DNA from: Candidatus Pelagibacter communis
Lineage (GTDB): Bacteria; Pseudomonadota; Alphaproteobacteria; Pelagibacterales; Pelagibacteraceae
Length of the DNA stretch: 64,000 bases
Assembly: GCF_001179945.1 (NCBI RefSeq)
Contig: NZ_CVSG01000075.1
Coordinates: 1 to 64,000, forward strand
Direction: 5' to 3'
Shown in pieces: positions 18,978-28,899 of this stretch; within the stretch, counting starts at the first letter, position 1; each line of letters begins with the position of its first letter. The notes beneath the pieces are model-generated. The model did not search any database, was not told the DNA's origin, and worked only from the letters and a program-made list of their open reading frames with translations. A program made the translations under genes and the position numbers.

Positions 18978-19781
18978 TTAGATAATCCAATCCTTTAAGA
19001 GCTTTTGATTATTAACGACATAATCAGGAAAAGAGTTGTTAATGTCAATTTTTTTTAATTCAAAACCTCTTCCAAATATATCTATATTATTAGCAATTTT
19101 TTTTTCAATCTCATTTTTATTTGTATTTTCATCAGTATTAAATTCTCCATGAGAATAAGCTTTAATTTTTTTAATAATATCATTTGGGTTTTGTAGAAAT
19201 GAAAAATGCCACCCTCCTTCAATAATTTGTAAGTTCAGTTTATCAACTCTCCAAAAAGGATAGTTTTTAAATTTTAAATCTCTTAATTTTTGGGGACTTT
19301 GTAAATTTTTCTTCTGACAAATTTTTGATCCTATCCAGTTGCTTTCTTCGATATTTTGTAAATTTAGTTTGTACATGAACATTTTCTGAGAAAATGCAAT
19401 AAATTTTGTTCTTCTTTTAATTTGATTAATTTTGTTTAAGTCAGGTATTTCATCAGAATCTGAGATAATCACCAAATCATTATTATTTGCTTTTTCCAAT
19501 CCTTTAAGAATACTATTTCTTTGATGTTGCTCTATAATTGACTCCCCCCCTTTATGTACAGTAAAATTTATTGGCTCATTAAAATCAGCAACTATATAAA
19601 TTATTTTATTTTCAAACTTTTTGAATTTTTTGATATCAAAGTTAAGTTTTTTACTTTCACCCTGATGAGTTTTTGTAGATTCAGAAATTACAAAATAATC
19701 AACTTTATCTTTTAAAATATTCATTCTTAAATCAACCATGTGATCTTCGTTAAAATATTGAAAACAATCGTAAATAGCCAT
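18978..19781 (-). CDS. Glycosyltransferase family 17-like protein
   Basis: The 267-residue protein begins with AIYDCFQYFNEDHMVDLRMN, close to the N-terminus of GT17 (beta-1,4-N-acetylglucosaminyltransferase-like) proteins, followed by VDYFVISESTKTHQGESKKL. The putative metal and nucleotide-sugar site is LVIISDSDEIPDL (residues 103-115, DSD at 108-110), and GGWHFSFLQNP is another conserved block of this family. No membrane segment is seen, so it is probably cytoplasmic. Seventeen bases separate it from the next glycosyltransferase and seven from the upstream oxygenase-like gene. The acceptor is unknown; bacterial members are generally linked to surface glycans. Confidence 0.75.
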   Translation of the reverse strand: MAIYDCFQYFNEDHMVDLRMNILKDKVDYFVISESTKTHQGESKKLNFDIKKFKKFENKIIYIVADFNEPINFTVHKGGESIIEQHQRNSILKGLEKANNNDLVIISDSDEIPDLNKINQIKRRTKFIAFSQKMFMYKLNLQNIEESNWIGSKICQKKNLQSPQKLRDLKFKNYPFWRVDKLNLQIIEGGWHFSFLQNPNDIIKKIKAYSHGEFNTDENTNKNEIEKKIANNIDIFGRGFELKKIDINNSFPDYVVNNQKLLKDWII

Positions 19782-19788
19782 TAATGAA

Positions 19789-20496
19789 TTATTTTTTTGT
19801 AAAAGTAGTCAATCCCAATTTTTTTCCATCTATAACAGATGAGGAACAATGTAGGTTAGTCCTATCAAAAATTAACATTGAACCTACTTCCCACTGGTAA
19901 ATCAATTCTATTTCTAATCCAGTTAAATTTTCAATTTTTTCATGATTTAAATATTTTTTATGTATTTCGTTATCAAAAGGTTTATTTCCAAATAGTTTTA
20001 AGTGCTCAGAAGATCTTTTATTTTGACCGTATTTTAAATCCTTTTTGTTTAATTCGTCTTGATCAATTGTAAAATTTGTTGATTTTCCATAATATCTATT
20101 TTTAAAAATGATTGTACTTCCTACTGGAGTAAGAGGTATTAAACTTTGTTTATAGATTAAGTCTCTAAAATCAAAACCCCCATCAATGTGTAGTCCAATT
20201 GGATTATAACTTTCTTGAAATAGTCCAAGAATATCCTGTCCATCTTCAGTTTTTAAATTATCGTATTTAAAATTACCAATTTCCTTACTTAGTCTATTGT
20301 AAAATATTTTTTCTAACTCTTTTCCATAATTAAATAACCACCTCTTTTTAATAACGTTTTGTTTTTTATTATGTACTGTAACAGGAAGTTTTTTGTAAAG
20401 TTCAATAAATTTATTTATTTCATGGCTATCAAACACGTTTTTCAAAACAACAGGTTTGCTTTCACTCTTTTTTATTTTATCAATTTTTTCATGCAT
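19789..20496 (-). CDS. Putative 2-oxoglutarate/Fe(II)-dependent oxygenase
   Basis: The 235 residues show the candidate metal triad of a cupin-fold oxygenase: His103 and Asp105 in GLHIDGGFD, and distal His216 in FDRTNLHCSSS, with KK ten residues later where 2OG-binding basic residues usually lie. The segment before the distal His (QWEVGSMLIFDRTNLHCSSS) matches the GDxxxFxxxxLH pattern of phytanoyl-CoA/2OG-type enzymes. The ATG at 20496 is preferred over the in-frame GTG at 20505, because it follows the upstream permease stop with a one-base gap. It lies between an ABC exporter pair and two glycosyltransferases, suggesting modification of a glycan or its precursor. Substrate is unknown. Confidence 0.65.
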   Translation of the reverse strand: MHEKIDKIKKSESKPVVLKNVFDSHEINKFIELYKKLPVTVHNKKQNVIKKRWLFNYGKELEKIFYNRLSKEIGNFKYDNLKTEDGQDILGLFQESYNPIGLHIDGGFDFRDLIYKQSLIPLTPVGSTIIFKNRYYGKSTNFTIDQDELNKKDLKYGQNKRSSEHLKLFGNKPFDNEIHKKYLNHEKIENLTGLEIELIYQWEVGSMLIFDRTNLHCSSSVIDGKKLGLTTFTKK

Positions 20497-20497
20497 A

Positions 20498-21289
20498 TTA
20501 TTCACCCATGTTAATTAATGTTCCTCTTTTTTTTGCACCAAAATAAGAGATGTAAAAAACTATAACACCAAAAATAAAATAAACTACTGATATAGAAATT
20601 GATTTGATTATATTCATATAATTAACTGTATTATTCATCAAAATACTTCTCATTTCCTCAAAAATATGAACTAGAGGAAGACCTTTTGCAATGATTTGTA
20701 GAGAGGTGGGTAATATTTCTAATGGATAATAAATACATCCCAGTGGAGCTAAAAAAAATAAACTAGCCCAAGCTATATTTTCAAAAGACGGTCCGAATCT
20801 AAGTAGGCCAGATGTTACTAGAAGGCCTAAAGTAACCCCAAATAAATACAATGCTAATAATAAAAAAATTAATGGCAATCCAAGTTTTAAAACTGAAACT
20901 CCAAAGAGCGGAATAGCTATCAATACAGCTGGCACTAATCCAATTAAAGTTCTTAAAATGGCAGTAAAAGTGAGGGCAGCTATAATTTCTCTAATTCTTA
21001 TAGGAGCTATAAATAGATTCGTAAAATTTCTACTCCAAATTTCCTCTAGAAACATCATGTTAAAACTTATACTGGCTCTAAAAAGAAAGTCATATAAAAT
21101 TGCAGCGGTTAGTATCACCCCTACAGTGTTGCTATAATATACTGAATTAAGAGTAAAAAACTTTGATATAAAACCCCATAAAAAAATTTGAACAGTTGGC
21201 CAATATATCAAATCTAAGACCCTTGGAAATGAATTCATTATCAAATAAAGGTGTCTAAGACCTAAAGCATAAATCTTAAAAAAATTCAT
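20498..21289 (-). CDS. ABC-2-type transporter permease
   Basis: This 263-residue membrane protein has about six hydrophobic segments, including VLDLIYWPTVQIFLWGFISK at the N-terminus and SISISVVYFIFGVIVFYISY near the C-terminus, typical of ABC-2 exporters of lipids, polysaccharides or drugs. LEEIWSRNFTNLFIAPIRIR, a cytoplasmic coupling-helix-like segment between spans 2 and 3, is also typical. Its start overlaps the ATPase gene by 14 bases, so the two are translationally coupled. Cargo is unknown; the downstream glycosyltransferases make a glycan or glycolipid plausible. Confidence 0.85.
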   Translation of the reverse strand: MNFFKIYALGLRHLYLIMNSFPRVLDLIYWPTVQIFLWGFISKFFTLNSVYYSNTVGVILTAAILYDFLFRASISFNMMFLEEIWSRNFTNLFIAPIRIREIIAALTFTAILRTLIGLVPAVLIAIPLFGVSVLKLGLPLIFLLLALYLFGVTLGLLVTSGLLRFGPSFENIAWASLFFLAPLGCIYYPLEILPTSLQIIAKGLPLVHIFEEMRSILMNNTVNYMNIIKSISISVVYFIFGVIVFYISYFGAKKRGTLINMGE

Positions 21290-22010
21290 CTTTACTCCTA
21301 GCTAATTTTAAAAATGTTTCTTCTAAATTACTTCTTCCATGTTTTTTTATGAGCTCCCCACATGTGCCAACATCAATAATCCTACCTTTTTTCATCATAA
21401 TGATACTATCGCAAAGCCTTTCAACTTCGTTCATATTGTGTGAGGCTAATAAAATTGTAATTTTGTTCTTTGATTTATATTCTTGAATGTAGCTTCTTAT
21501 AAAGTCACCAATATCAGGATCTAAGCTTGCAGTTGGTTCATCTAAAAGTAAAATTTCAGGCTTATTAATAAGAGATTTTGCTAACGAAACTCTATTTTTT
21601 TGACCCGATGAAAGTTCACCTGTTTTTCTATTAAAAAAATTTTTTATATCTAAATCAATAGATATCTCTTCAATTCTTTTTCGTAATTCTTTTACACCAT
21701 ACAATCTTCCGTAAATTTCAAGATTTTGCTTAACAGTAAGTTTTTTTGGTAATTCAACATAAGGTGATGCAAAATTGAATCTTTTTAAAATCTCATCTCT
21801 TCTGAATGTATTAATGTTTTTATTCTCTATAGTGATCTCTCCTTCTGAGGGGGTTACAAGACCTAGCATCATTCCTATAGTAGTTGTTTTTCCACATCCA
21901 TTTGGACCCAAAAGACCAATAGTTTTGTTTTTATCTATTGCGAAATTAATTTTATTGACTGCTGTATATTTTCCATAATTTTTTGTAAGATTATTTATTT
22001 CAATGAACAT
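21276..22010 (-). CDS. ABC transporter ATP-binding protein
   Basis: The 244 residues contain Walker A GPNGCGKT (35-42), the Q-loop region, signature LSSGQKNRV (133-141), Walker B LLLDEPTASLDP (154-165) and the switch histidine in LLASHNMNEVE (~192-202). It resembles the CcmA/DrrA-type ATPases that pair with ABC-2 permeases, and the permease follows with a 14-base overlap. It begins two bases after the tsaC-type gene stop. It energises export by ATP hydrolysis on the cytoplasmic face. Confidence 0.93.
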   Translation of the reverse strand: MFIEINNLTKNYGKYTAVNKINFAIDKNKTIGLLGPNGCGKTTTIGMMLGLVTPSEGEITIENKNINTFRRDEILKRFNFASPYVELPKKLTVKQNLEIYGRLYGVKELRKRIEEISIDLDIKNFFNRKTGELSSGQKNRVSLAKSLINKPEILLLDEPTASLDPDIGDFIRSYIQEYKSKNKITILLASHNMNEVERLCDSIIMMKKGRIIDVGTCGELIKKHGRSNLEETFLKLARSKDEFF

Positions 22011-22012
22011 TT

Positions 22013-22960
22013 TTAATTTCCAGCTCTTTTCAATCTATCATTTATTGCAATACCTGGACCAGAATTAGGTATTTTTGATACAAAAATTTTTTTATAACCT
22101 TTATTTTTTATTTTTCGCATAATTTTATATAAGTTAGCTGCTGCTTCTTTCAAGTTGCCATTTTTACTTAAATTGAAATAATTTGTTTTATTTTTATAAT
22201 TTTTTCCAAAAACGATGTATGCTTGGTTTGTATTATTTGGTTTTTTTCCTAAAATAACAGGTATTCCTGGAGAATAATGTTTTTTAAACATCCCAGGAGA
22301 TTTAAATTTGGTTCTTCTTTTAGACAAGTTTATTTTTAAAAATTCTTTTATTTCATTTTTATCAATTATTCCTGGTCTTAAAATTTTAGGTTTAGATGTT
22401 AAATCTATTACTGTTGATTCTATTCCAATTTTTGTACGACCTCCATTGATAATTATATTAATCCTTTTTTTAAATTCATCAAAAACATCAAAAGCAGTTA
22501 CAGGACTTAAACCCGAAGAAATATTTGCGCTTGGCATGGCTAGAGGAAAATTTAAAGATTTTAAAAGAGATCTAATTATTTTATTTTTAGGAAATCTTAT
22601 AGCTATTGTTTTCATACCAGCAGTAACTTGTGAGTCAATTTTTGATATTTTGTTTTTTTTTAATATAAAAGTTAAAGGACCTGGGCAATATTTTTTATAA
22701 AGCCTGATAAAATAATTATTTAATATTATATCTTTTCTTGCATCATCAAAATTATAGTAATGAACAATTAATGGATTTTTTTTTGGTCTTTTTTTTAATT
22801 TAAAAATTTTATTGATTGCTTTTCTAGAATAGGCATTTCCAGCCAAACCATAGACAGTTTCTGTTGGTAAAACGGCAATTTCTCCTTGTATTAGAGATTT
22901 TTCAGTTTTTTTAAGTATCTGTTTGTTAAAAGAGAAAATATTTGAATAGATGTTTTTCAT
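22013..22960 (-). CDS. tsaC: L-threonylcarbamoyladenylate synthase (Sua5/YrdC type)
   Basis: It makes threonylcarbamoyl-AMP from threonine, bicarbonate and ATP for t6A37 of ANN-reading tRNAs. The 315 residues are the long Sua5 form: a YrdC domain to about residue 190 (LPTETVYGLAGNAYSRKAIN, LKKRPKKNPLIVH, IAIRFPKN, ANISSGLSPVT, STVIDLTSKPKILRPG) followed by a C-terminal Sua5 domain from about 195 (SPGMFKKHYSPGIPVIL). It heads a tightly packed leftward run including an ABC exporter, which may only reflect compaction. Divergent from xseB with a 21-base gap. Confidence 0.92.
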   Translation of the reverse strand: MKNIYSNIFSFNKQILKKTEKSLIQGEIAVLPTETVYGLAGNAYSRKAINKIFKLKKRPKKNPLIVHYYNFDDARKDIILNNYFIRLYKKYCPGPLTFILKKNKISKIDSQVTAGMKTIAIRFPKNKIIRSLLKSLNFPLAMPSANISSGLSPVTAFDVFDEFKKRINIIINGGRTKIGIESTVIDLTSKPKILRPGIIDKNEIKEFLKINLSKRRTKFKSPGMFKKHYSPGIPVILGKKPNNTNQAYIVFGKNYKNKTNYFNLSKNGNLKEAAANLYKIMRKIKNKGYKKIFVSKIPNSGPGIAINDRLKRAGN

Positions 22961-22981
22961 ATTGTACCTATTATTTGATTT

Positions 22982-23206
22982 ATGAAAATCGAAAATATTC
23001 CAGCTGATATCAAAAGTAAATCATTAAAAGAGGCTAGAGATGAAATTGATGTAATTCTTGCAAAACTAGAGAGCAAAAATTTGGAATTTAATACAATTGA
23101 TATTGAATATAAAAGATTAATTCTTTTAAATAAACACGTGGAAAATCTTTTTAAAATAAAATCAAAAAATTTATCTAACGAAAAAAATGAAAAAGCAGAT
23201 GATTAA
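22982..23206 (+). CDS. xseB: Exodeoxyribonuclease VII small subunit
   Basis: This 74-residue helical protein carries the XseB pattern (SLKEARDEIDVILAKLESKN, then a helix of the ERGxxLxxxCxxxL kind that is only loosely conserved here). It is identified mainly by size, helical pattern and position immediately upstream of ispA-dxs, the classical xseB-ispA-dxs operon. The catalytic large subunit XseA is not in this window. The 3' end overlaps ispA. Sequence evidence alone is modest; context makes the call good. Confidence 0.72.
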   Translation: MKIENIPADIKSKSLKEARDEIDVILAKLESKNLEFNTIDIEYKRLILLNKHVENLFKIKSKNLSNEKNEKADD

Positions 23207-24074
23207 ACTTAAATTAAATAAAAATGCAAAAAAAATTGACCAATTTATTAAAAGATTTCTGAGAAAACAGGACAATTCTTTATTAGTAAGACCAATGAAA
23301 TATGGAGTAATTTCAGGAGGAAAAAAAATTAGATCTAAAGTTATTTTTGATGCTGGTAAGTTATTAAGAGTTAGTCGAAACAAACTTATTTATATTTGTG
23401 CCGCTGTCGAGTGTATTCATTCTTATTCTCTAATTCACGATGATCTACCCTGTATGGACAATGATGATCTCAGAAGAGGAAAACTTTCAACACACAAAAA
23501 GTTCGGAGAAGCTACTGCAGTGTTAGCTGGAAATTCTTTGCTTACATTATCTTTTGAAATTATTTCTGATAGAAAAAATTTAATTTCTTCAAAACAAAAA
23601 AATGAAATTATTAGTCTTTTGGCCAATTGCTCAGGACATACAGGAATAGCCGGGGGCCAGGAACTCGATTTGAAATTTGAAAATAAGAGAAAAAAAGTAA
23701 ATCAAATTATTGACATGCAAAGAAAAAAAACTGGAAAATTATTTAATTTTTGTTTGCAATCTATAGCAATTTTGGCAAACAAAAACAAAAATGAAATAAA
23801 AAACTTTGGTATGCTGGGGGAAGACATTGGTTTACTTTTTCAACTAGCTGATGATTTTTTAGATATTAAGGGCTCAAAAAAATTGATAGGTAAATCAACA
23901 AACAAAGATAAAAAAAATGGTAAATCAACTTTAATAAACCTGTTAGGTTATAAAAAAGCATATAAGTATGCAGAAAATTTAAAGAAAAAAATATTGCTTA
24001 AATTAAGAAAACATGGAAAAAATGCAAAAGATTTAACAGATACAATAGAGTTTATTTTAGGGAGAAATTTCTAG
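23187..24074 (+). CDS. ispA: Short-chain polyprenyl diphosphate synthase (geranyl/farnesyl)
   Basis: The 295-residue all-helical prenyltransferase has the first aspartate-rich motif in [17 protein letters not shown] ([10 protein letters not shown] at 85-94) and the second in [12 protein letters not shown] (~218-229). The two extra residues in the first DDxxxxD mark bacterial FPP synthases of the IspA type. [10 protein letters not shown] and [11 protein letters not shown] are additional signatures. It condenses IPP and DMAPP to GPP/FPP for quinone and undecaprenyl lipids, and for retinal precursors if the cell makes retinal. An alternative start is the ATG at 23199, overlapping the xseB stop (ATGATTAA). 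dxs follows with a one-base overlap. Confidence 0.93.
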   Translation: MKKQMIKLKLNKNAKKIDQFIKRFLRKQDNSLLVRPMKYGVISGGKKIRSKVIFDAGKLLRVSRNKLIYICAAVECIHSYSLIHDDLPCMDNDDLRRGKLSTHKKFGEATAVLAGNSLLTLSFEIISDRKNLISSKQKNEIISLLANCSGHTGIAGGQELDLKFENKRKKVNQIIDMQRKKTGKLFNFCLQSIAILANKNKNEIKNFGMLGEDIGLLFQLADDFLDIKGSKKLIGKSTNKDKKNGKSTLINLLGYKKAYKYAENLKKKILLKLRKHGKNAKDLTDTIEFILGRNF

Positions 24075-25993
24075 TGCCAAATTTAATTAAACAAATTAAC
24101 TTTCCCTCAGATTTAAGGAAATATAATAAAGAAAATTTGAAACAGATCTCTAACGAGTTGAGAGACGAACTCATTGACGTGGTTTCAGAAACTGGAGGGC
24201 ACTTAGGGGCAGGCCTTGGAGTTGTTGAGCTTACAGTAGCTTTACATTACGTATTTGACACTCCTAAAGATAAACTAGTTTGGGATGTCAGCCATCAATG
24301 TTATCCCCACAAAATTATTACTGGAAGAAGAGACAAAATGAAAACTTTGAGAAAGGGTGGAGGTTTATCAGGTTTTACAAAAAGGTCTGAAAGTGAATAT
24401 GATCCTTTTGGAGCCGCTCATAGCTCGACTTCTATTTCTTCAACTCTTGGTATGGCTGTAGCAAAAAAATTATCCAATAATAACAACAATGTTATTGCTG
24501 TAATTGGTGACGGGGCACTGAGTGCTGGAATGGCTTATGAGGCAATGAATAACGCTGGCGCTTTAAAGTCAAATTTAATTGTAGTTTTAAACGATAATGA
24601 TATGTCGATTGCGAGACCTGTTGGAGCTATGAGCAAGTATTTAGCCAATCTTCTTTCAGGAAAATTATATTTTAATTTCAGAGAGACAATAAAAATGGTA
24701 ATTTCTGCTTTTTCAAAAAGATTTAGCCAAAAAGCTGGAAAAGCAGAGGATCTATTAAGAAATATAGTTACTGGCGGAACTTTATTTAGTGAATTAGGAT
24801 TTTATTATGTTGGACCTATCGATGGACATGATGTTGAAAACTTAGTTCAAATATTTGAAAATGTAAAAAATTCAAATCATCAAGGTCCTGTTTTAATTCA
24901 TGTAAGAACAGAAAAAGGAAAAGGCTATAAACCAGCTGAAGACTCTGGTGATAAATACCATGGAGTTTCTAAATTTAATGTTTCTACTGGTGAGCAATCT
25001 AAATCTAATTCTAATACTCCATCATACACAAAAGTTTTTGCAGAGACTTTAATTAAACATGCCGAACAAGATACAAAAATAATAGGAATTACAGGAGCAA
25101 TGCCATCTGGAACTGGGTTAAATCTATTTGAAAAAAAATTTCCAGAAAGAACTTTTGATGTAGGCATAGCTGAACAACATGCCGTGACATTTGCTGCTGG
25201 ATTAGCTACAGAAGGATATAAGCCTTATGCAGCAATTTACTCGACTTTTCTTCAAAGAGCCTATGACCAGGTTGTGCATGACGTTGCATTACAATCATTA
25301 CCTGTGAGATTTGCAATTGATAGAGCAGGATTAGTTGGTGCAGATGGACCCACCCATGCAGGATCTTTTGATATAACTTACTTATCTACCTTGCCAAACT
25401 TTGTTGTTATGGCTGCAAGCGATGAGTCAGAACTTGTAAAAATGATAAATACCTCAGTGGAAATTAATGATAGGCCATCTGCTTTTAGATACCCAAGAGG
25501 AAATGGTACAGGTGTTCAATTGCCGTCAATAAAAGAAGTTTTGGAAATAGGCAAAGCAAAAATTATTAAGGAAGGAAAAAAAGTTGTATTATTAAACTTT
25601 GGAACAAGGTTAGAGGAATGTAAAAAAGCCTCAGAAAAACTTTTTTCAAAGGGCATTAATTGCACAATAGTAGACGCTAGATTTGCTAAACCTTTAGATG
25701 AAAAATTAATTATGGAGATAGCGACTAATCATGAAGTACTAATAACAATTGAGGAAGGTTCTATAGGTGGTTTCGGATCTCACGTGATGCAATTATTGTC
25801 AGATAGAGGTGTTTTTGATACAGGGCTAAAGTTTAGATCAATGATTCTGCCAGATATTTTTATTGACCAAGATACCCCGGAAAAAATGTATGAAATAGCT
25901 GGTTTAGATAGTTTGTCTATTGCAACAAAAGTAGAAGAAACATTAAATTCAAAAATAATTTTAGCTAAAAATAAAAATAAGATAACTAACTAA
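24074..25993 (+). CDS. dxs: 1-deoxy-D-xylulose-5-phosphate synthase
   Basis: Dxs is the ThDP enzyme that starts the MEP isoprenoid pathway from pyruvate and glyceraldehyde-3-phosphate. The 639 residues show the N-terminal [38 protein letters not shown], the ThDP motif [20 protein letters not shown], and the C-terminal [16 protein letters not shown] with the catalytic Glu/His region. The start is a GTG whose G is the last base of the ispA stop. The stop lies directly against the convergent aroC stop with no spacer. Length is normal. Confidence 0.97.
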   Translation: MPNLIKQINFPSDLRKYNKENLKQISNELRDELIDVVSETGGHLGAGLGVVELTVALHYVFDTPKDKLVWDVSHQCYPHKIITGRRDKMKTLRKGGGLSGFTKRSESEYDPFGAAHSSTSISSTLGMAVAKKLSNNNNNVIAVIGDGALSAGMAYEAMNNAGALKSNLIVVLNDNDMSIARPVGAMSKYLANLLSGKLYFNFRETIKMVISAFSKRFSQKAGKAEDLLRNIVTGGTLFSELGFYYVGPIDGHDVENLVQIFENVKNSNHQGPVLIHVRTEKGKGYKPAEDSGDKYHGVSKFNVSTGEQSKSNSNTPSYTKVFAETLIKHAEQDTKIIGITGAMPSGTGLNLFEKKFPERTFDVGIAEQHAVTFAAGLATEGYKPYAAIYSTFLQRAYDQVVHDVALQSLPVRFAIDRAGLVGADGPTHAGSFDITYLSTLPNFVVMAASDESELVKMINTSVEINDRPSAFRYPRGNGTGVQLPSIKEVLEIGKAKIIKEGKKVVLLNFGTRLEECKKASEKLFSKGINCTIVDARFAKPLDEKLIMEIATNHEVLITIEEGSIGGFGSHVMQLLSDRGVFDTGLKFRSMILPDIFIDQDTPEKMYEIAGLDSLSIATKVEETLNSKIILAKNKNKITN

Positions 25994-27076
25994 CTAACTA
26001 CATTGTGCTCTATTTAAAAGAAAGTGATCTAACAGTACACAATTAATCATCGCCTCTCCGATGGGCACTGCTCTAATACCAACACATGGATCATGCCTCC
26101 CTTTGACAGAAATTTTTGTATTTTTACCTTTTTTATCTATCGTATTTCGACTAGTTAAAATTGAGGAAGTAGGTTTCACCGCGAATGAAGCCACAATGTT
26201 TTGACCAGATGAAATTCCACCTAAAATACCTCCAGCTTGATTAGATTTAAATTTCACCTTTCCAGATCCTTTACTCATCTCATCTGAGTTTTCCTCACCA
26301 CTTAAAAAAGCCGCATTCATACCAGCTCCAATATTAACTCCTTTAACTGCGTTGATACTCATCAATGCAGCAGCTATGTCAGTATCTAATTTCGAATATA
26401 TGGGAGCCCCAAGGCCAACTGGAATACCAGACGCCCTTAACTCAATTATTGCACCACATGAAGATCCTGCTTTCCTCACAGCGAGAAGATATTTTTCCCA
26501 AAGTTTTACAGACTTTTTATCAGGACAGAAAAAAGGATTTTTTCTTATTTCACTATCTTTCCAATTAGATTTATCGCAGGACATCAACCCTAGTTGTGTA
26601 ACTGCTCCAACAACATTAAACTTACTGCCAATCAGTTTTTTTAATACTACTTTTGCTACTGCTCCAGCAGCAACTCTGCATGCAGTTTCTCTAGCAGACT
26701 GTCTTCCACCTCCTCTATAATCCCTTATACCATATTTTTTAAAATACGTATAATCAGCATGTCCAGGTCTAAATTTATTTTTAATCGTTTCATAATCTCT
26801 AGATCTTTTATCTTCATTGTATATTATTATCGAGATTGGAGTTCCGGTAGTTTTACCTTCAAAGACGCCAGATAAAATTACAGCTTTATCAGACTCTTTT
26901 CTTTGCGTTGTAAACTTTGATTGCCCAGGCCTTCTCCTGTCCATATCTTGCTGAATATCCTTCTCAGATATAGATATATTTGGTGGGCATCCATCAATCA
27001 CACACCCAATAGCTGGACCATGTGATTCTCCCCAAGTAGTAAACCTAAAAATTTTCCCAAAAGTATTAAAAGACAT
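25994..27076 (-). CDS. aroC: Chorismate synthase
   Basis: AroC converts EPSP to chorismate using reduced FMN, the last shikimate step. The 360 residues start [20 protein letters not shown] and carry [59 protein letters not shown] and the C-terminal [17 protein letters not shown]. These are the textbook signatures. It converges on dxs without spacing and is divergent from pdxH with a 34-base gap that must contain both promoters. Confidence 0.97.
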   Translation of the reverse strand: MSFNTFGKIFRFTTWGESHGPAIGCVIDGCPPNISISEKDIQQDMDRRRPGQSKFTTQRKESDKAVILSGVFEGKTTGTPISIIIYNEDKRSRDYETIKNKFRPGHADYTYFKKYGIRDYRGGGRQSARETACRVAAGAVAKVVLKKLIGSKFNVVGAVTQLGLMSCDKSNWKDSEIRKNPFFCPDKKSVKLWEKYLLAVRKAGSSCGAIIELRASGIPVGLGAPIYSKLDTDIAAALMSINAVKGVNIGAGMNAAFLSGEENSDEMSKGSGKVKFKSNQAGGILGGISSGQNIVASFAVKPTSSILTSRNTIDKKGKNTKISVKGRHDPCVGIRAVPIGEAMINCVLLDHFLLNRAQCS

Positions 27077-27110
27077 AGATAAATAATGTATAAATTATTT
27101 TAAAGAAATT

Positions 27111-27743
27111 ATGAATCAAAAAAATGGCAAAAATACACTAGGTATAGATATTATCTTTGAAGATTTAGATAATCCAATAGAATTATTTAAAAAATGGTTT
27201 TCAAAAGCTGAAGAAAGTGAAATTAATGACCCTAACGCGGTTGCGGTTGCAACTTCAAATAAAGATAATCAACCTAATGTTAGGATGGTTCTCCTTAAAG
27301 GTTTAAGCGAAAAAGGATTTGTTTTTTATACCAATTTTAACAGTAAAAAAGGAAATGAGCTAAAAGAAAATCAAAAAGCTTCGATGTGCTTTCACTGGAA
27401 AAGCTTAAGACGTCAAGTAAGAGTGATTGGTAAAGTGGAAGAAGTTTCAGCTAAAGAGGCAGATGATTATTATAACTCTCGACCGTACAAAAATAGAATA
27501 GGCGCGTGGGCCTCGTCCCAATCAGAAATTTTAGAAAAAAGAGAAACATTTACAGAAAAAATTAAAGAATTTGAAAAAAAATTTCCTTATCAGAAAAAAG
27601 TTCCTAGACCACCACATTGGTCAGGATGGAGATTACTGCCTAAAGAAATAGAATTTTGGTTAGATGGCGAAGGAAGAATACACGAAAGATTAAATTATAA
27701 AAAAAAAAATGGAAGTTGGAAAAAAGAACTGCTTTACCCTTAA
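27111..27743 (+). CDS. pdxH: Pyridoxamine 5'-phosphate oxidase
   Basis: This FMN enzyme forms pyridoxal 5'-phosphate from PNP or PMP. The 210-residue split-barrel protein contains NVRMVLLKGLSEKGFVFYTN, ACFHWKSLRRQVR-type FMN-binding sequence (here CFHWKSLRRQVRVIGKVEEV), SRPYKNRIGAWASSQSE and the C-terminal PPHWSGWRLLPKEIEFW plus RIHERLNY. All conserved FMN and substrate contact segments are visible. The stop overlaps the convergent polyprenyl synthase gene by four bases. Confidence 0.96.
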   Translation: MNQKNGKNTLGIDIIFEDLDNPIELFKKWFSKAEESEINDPNAVAVATSNKDNQPNVRMVLLKGLSEKGFVFYTNFNSKKGNELKENQKASMCFHWKSLRRQVRVIGKVEEVSAKEADDYYNSRPYKNRIGAWASSQSEILEKRETFTEKIKEFEKKFPYQKKVPRPPHWSGWRLLPKEIEFWLDGEGRIHERLNYKKKNGSWKKELLYP

Positions 27744-28753
27744 AAAGATCTATTAAGACTAAAACTAGTTAAGTTTTGTAAAATTCGTTTATCTTCAGTT
27801 TCAGGAAAAATAGCTAAAGCATCAAAAGAAACATTAACAAAAAATTCTGCTTTTTTAAATGTGGCCTCAACTGCTTTATATTTATTAATTAAAGAGAGAG
27901 TTTCACCAAAATCTTCATCTGTTCTGTTTTCTTTTTTCATTATTTCAGCTAAAAATTTTTTTTCTTTATCATTGCCTTTCTGAAATATTGAAATTAAGGG
28001 CAATGTTACCTTTCCCTCAAAAAAATCCTTACCTATTTCTTTTCCGAATAATTTTTCTTTTGCATAATAATCAAGGGCGTCATCCGCAATTTGAAATGCT
28101 AGACCTAAATTTTTTCCGTATGACTCTAATGCTTTTTTTTCTTTTTCATTGCTTTGAGATAAACACGCACCTGTTTTAGTAGCAGCCGAGAAAAGTGAGG
28201 CGGTTTTTAAACTAATTATATCTAGATATGTTTCTTCTAATAAATCAGCCTCTCCTTTATGTTGAAGTTGCATAACTTCACCTTGAGCAATCTTTGCAGA
28301 TGTAGAAGATAACAATTTTAAAACTTCTAAGTCACCGTCTTCTACCATCATTTCAAAACACCTACTTAATAAATAATCACCAACTAAAATTGAAGACTGA
28401 TTCCCCCAAATTGAATTTGTTGTTTGTGATCCTCTTCTTAGCTTACTTTCATCAATCACATCATCATGCAATAACGTTGCAGAATGAATTAGTTCTACAC
28501 AAGCTGCTAAATTTATATCTCTACCATTATCTTTGTATCCTGTTAATTTTGCGGACCCCAATGTTAATAATGCTCTTAATCTTTTTCCACCTGAACTAAG
28601 ATGGTGATTACTCATTCTTTCAATAAGATTTACATCACTTTTTAGCTTTTGCAGTATAAGTGTCTCCACATTCTGAAGTTTTTCACTCAGAAGATTTTTC
28701 AATTCTAAGTAAGCTGAATTCGCTGATTTTTTTAGTGGTACAACTAATCCCAT
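27740..28753 (-). CDS. ispB: Long-chain polyprenyl diphosphate synthase
   Basis: The 337-residue trans-prenyltransferase likely makes the octaprenyl or decaprenyl side chain of ubiquinone. The first motif is LLHDDVIDESKLRRG with the four-residue DDxxD spacing of long-chain enzymes, the second FQIADDALDYYAKE. GGKRLRALLTLGSAKL and KTASLFSAATKTGA are further signatures. It is the second prenyltransferase of this window besides ispA. The 146-base gap upstream, shared with the divergent S49 peptidase gene, shows no other gene. Chain length cannot be read from sequence. Confidence 0.92.
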   Translation of the reverse strand: MGLVVPLKKSANSAYLELKNLLSEKLQNVETLILQKLKSDVNLIERMSNHHLSSGGKRLRALLTLGSAKLTGYKDNGRDINLAACVELIHSATLLHDDVIDESKLRRGSQTTNSIWGNQSSILVGDYLLSRCFEMMVEDGDLEVLKLLSSTSAKIAQGEVMQLQHKGEADLLEETYLDIISLKTASLFSAATKTGACLSQSNEKEKKALESYGKNLGLAFQIADDALDYYAKEKLFGKEIGKDFFEGKVTLPLISIFQKGNDKEKKFLAEIMKKENRTDEDFGETLSLINKYKAVEATFKKAEFFVNVSFDALAIFPETEDKRILQNLTSFSLNRSF

Positions 28754-28899
28754 TGATATTAGTTATATTTGTTTTTAGGTAATTATAAATTTTTAATTGG
28801 AAACGTGGTGACGCACCTATAATTCAACTATAAGTAGCGTAATTATTAATTAAAATTTAATATTTTGCTGTTATAAGTTTAAATAATCTTCGTAAATAT

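Noticed and set aside
22308-22700. 130-codon rightward frame opposite the Sua5-type gene
   Set aside because: Shadow frame; hydrophobic only because of reversed Lys-rich codons.
25981-26000. AACT tandem repeat at the dxs/aroC junction
   Set aside because: Short (about four units) and fully explained by the two stop regions; no sign of a mobile element.
26352-26720. Rightward 122-codon frame opposite aroC
   Set aside because: Antisense shadow of chorismate synthase; no ribosome site, no family pattern.
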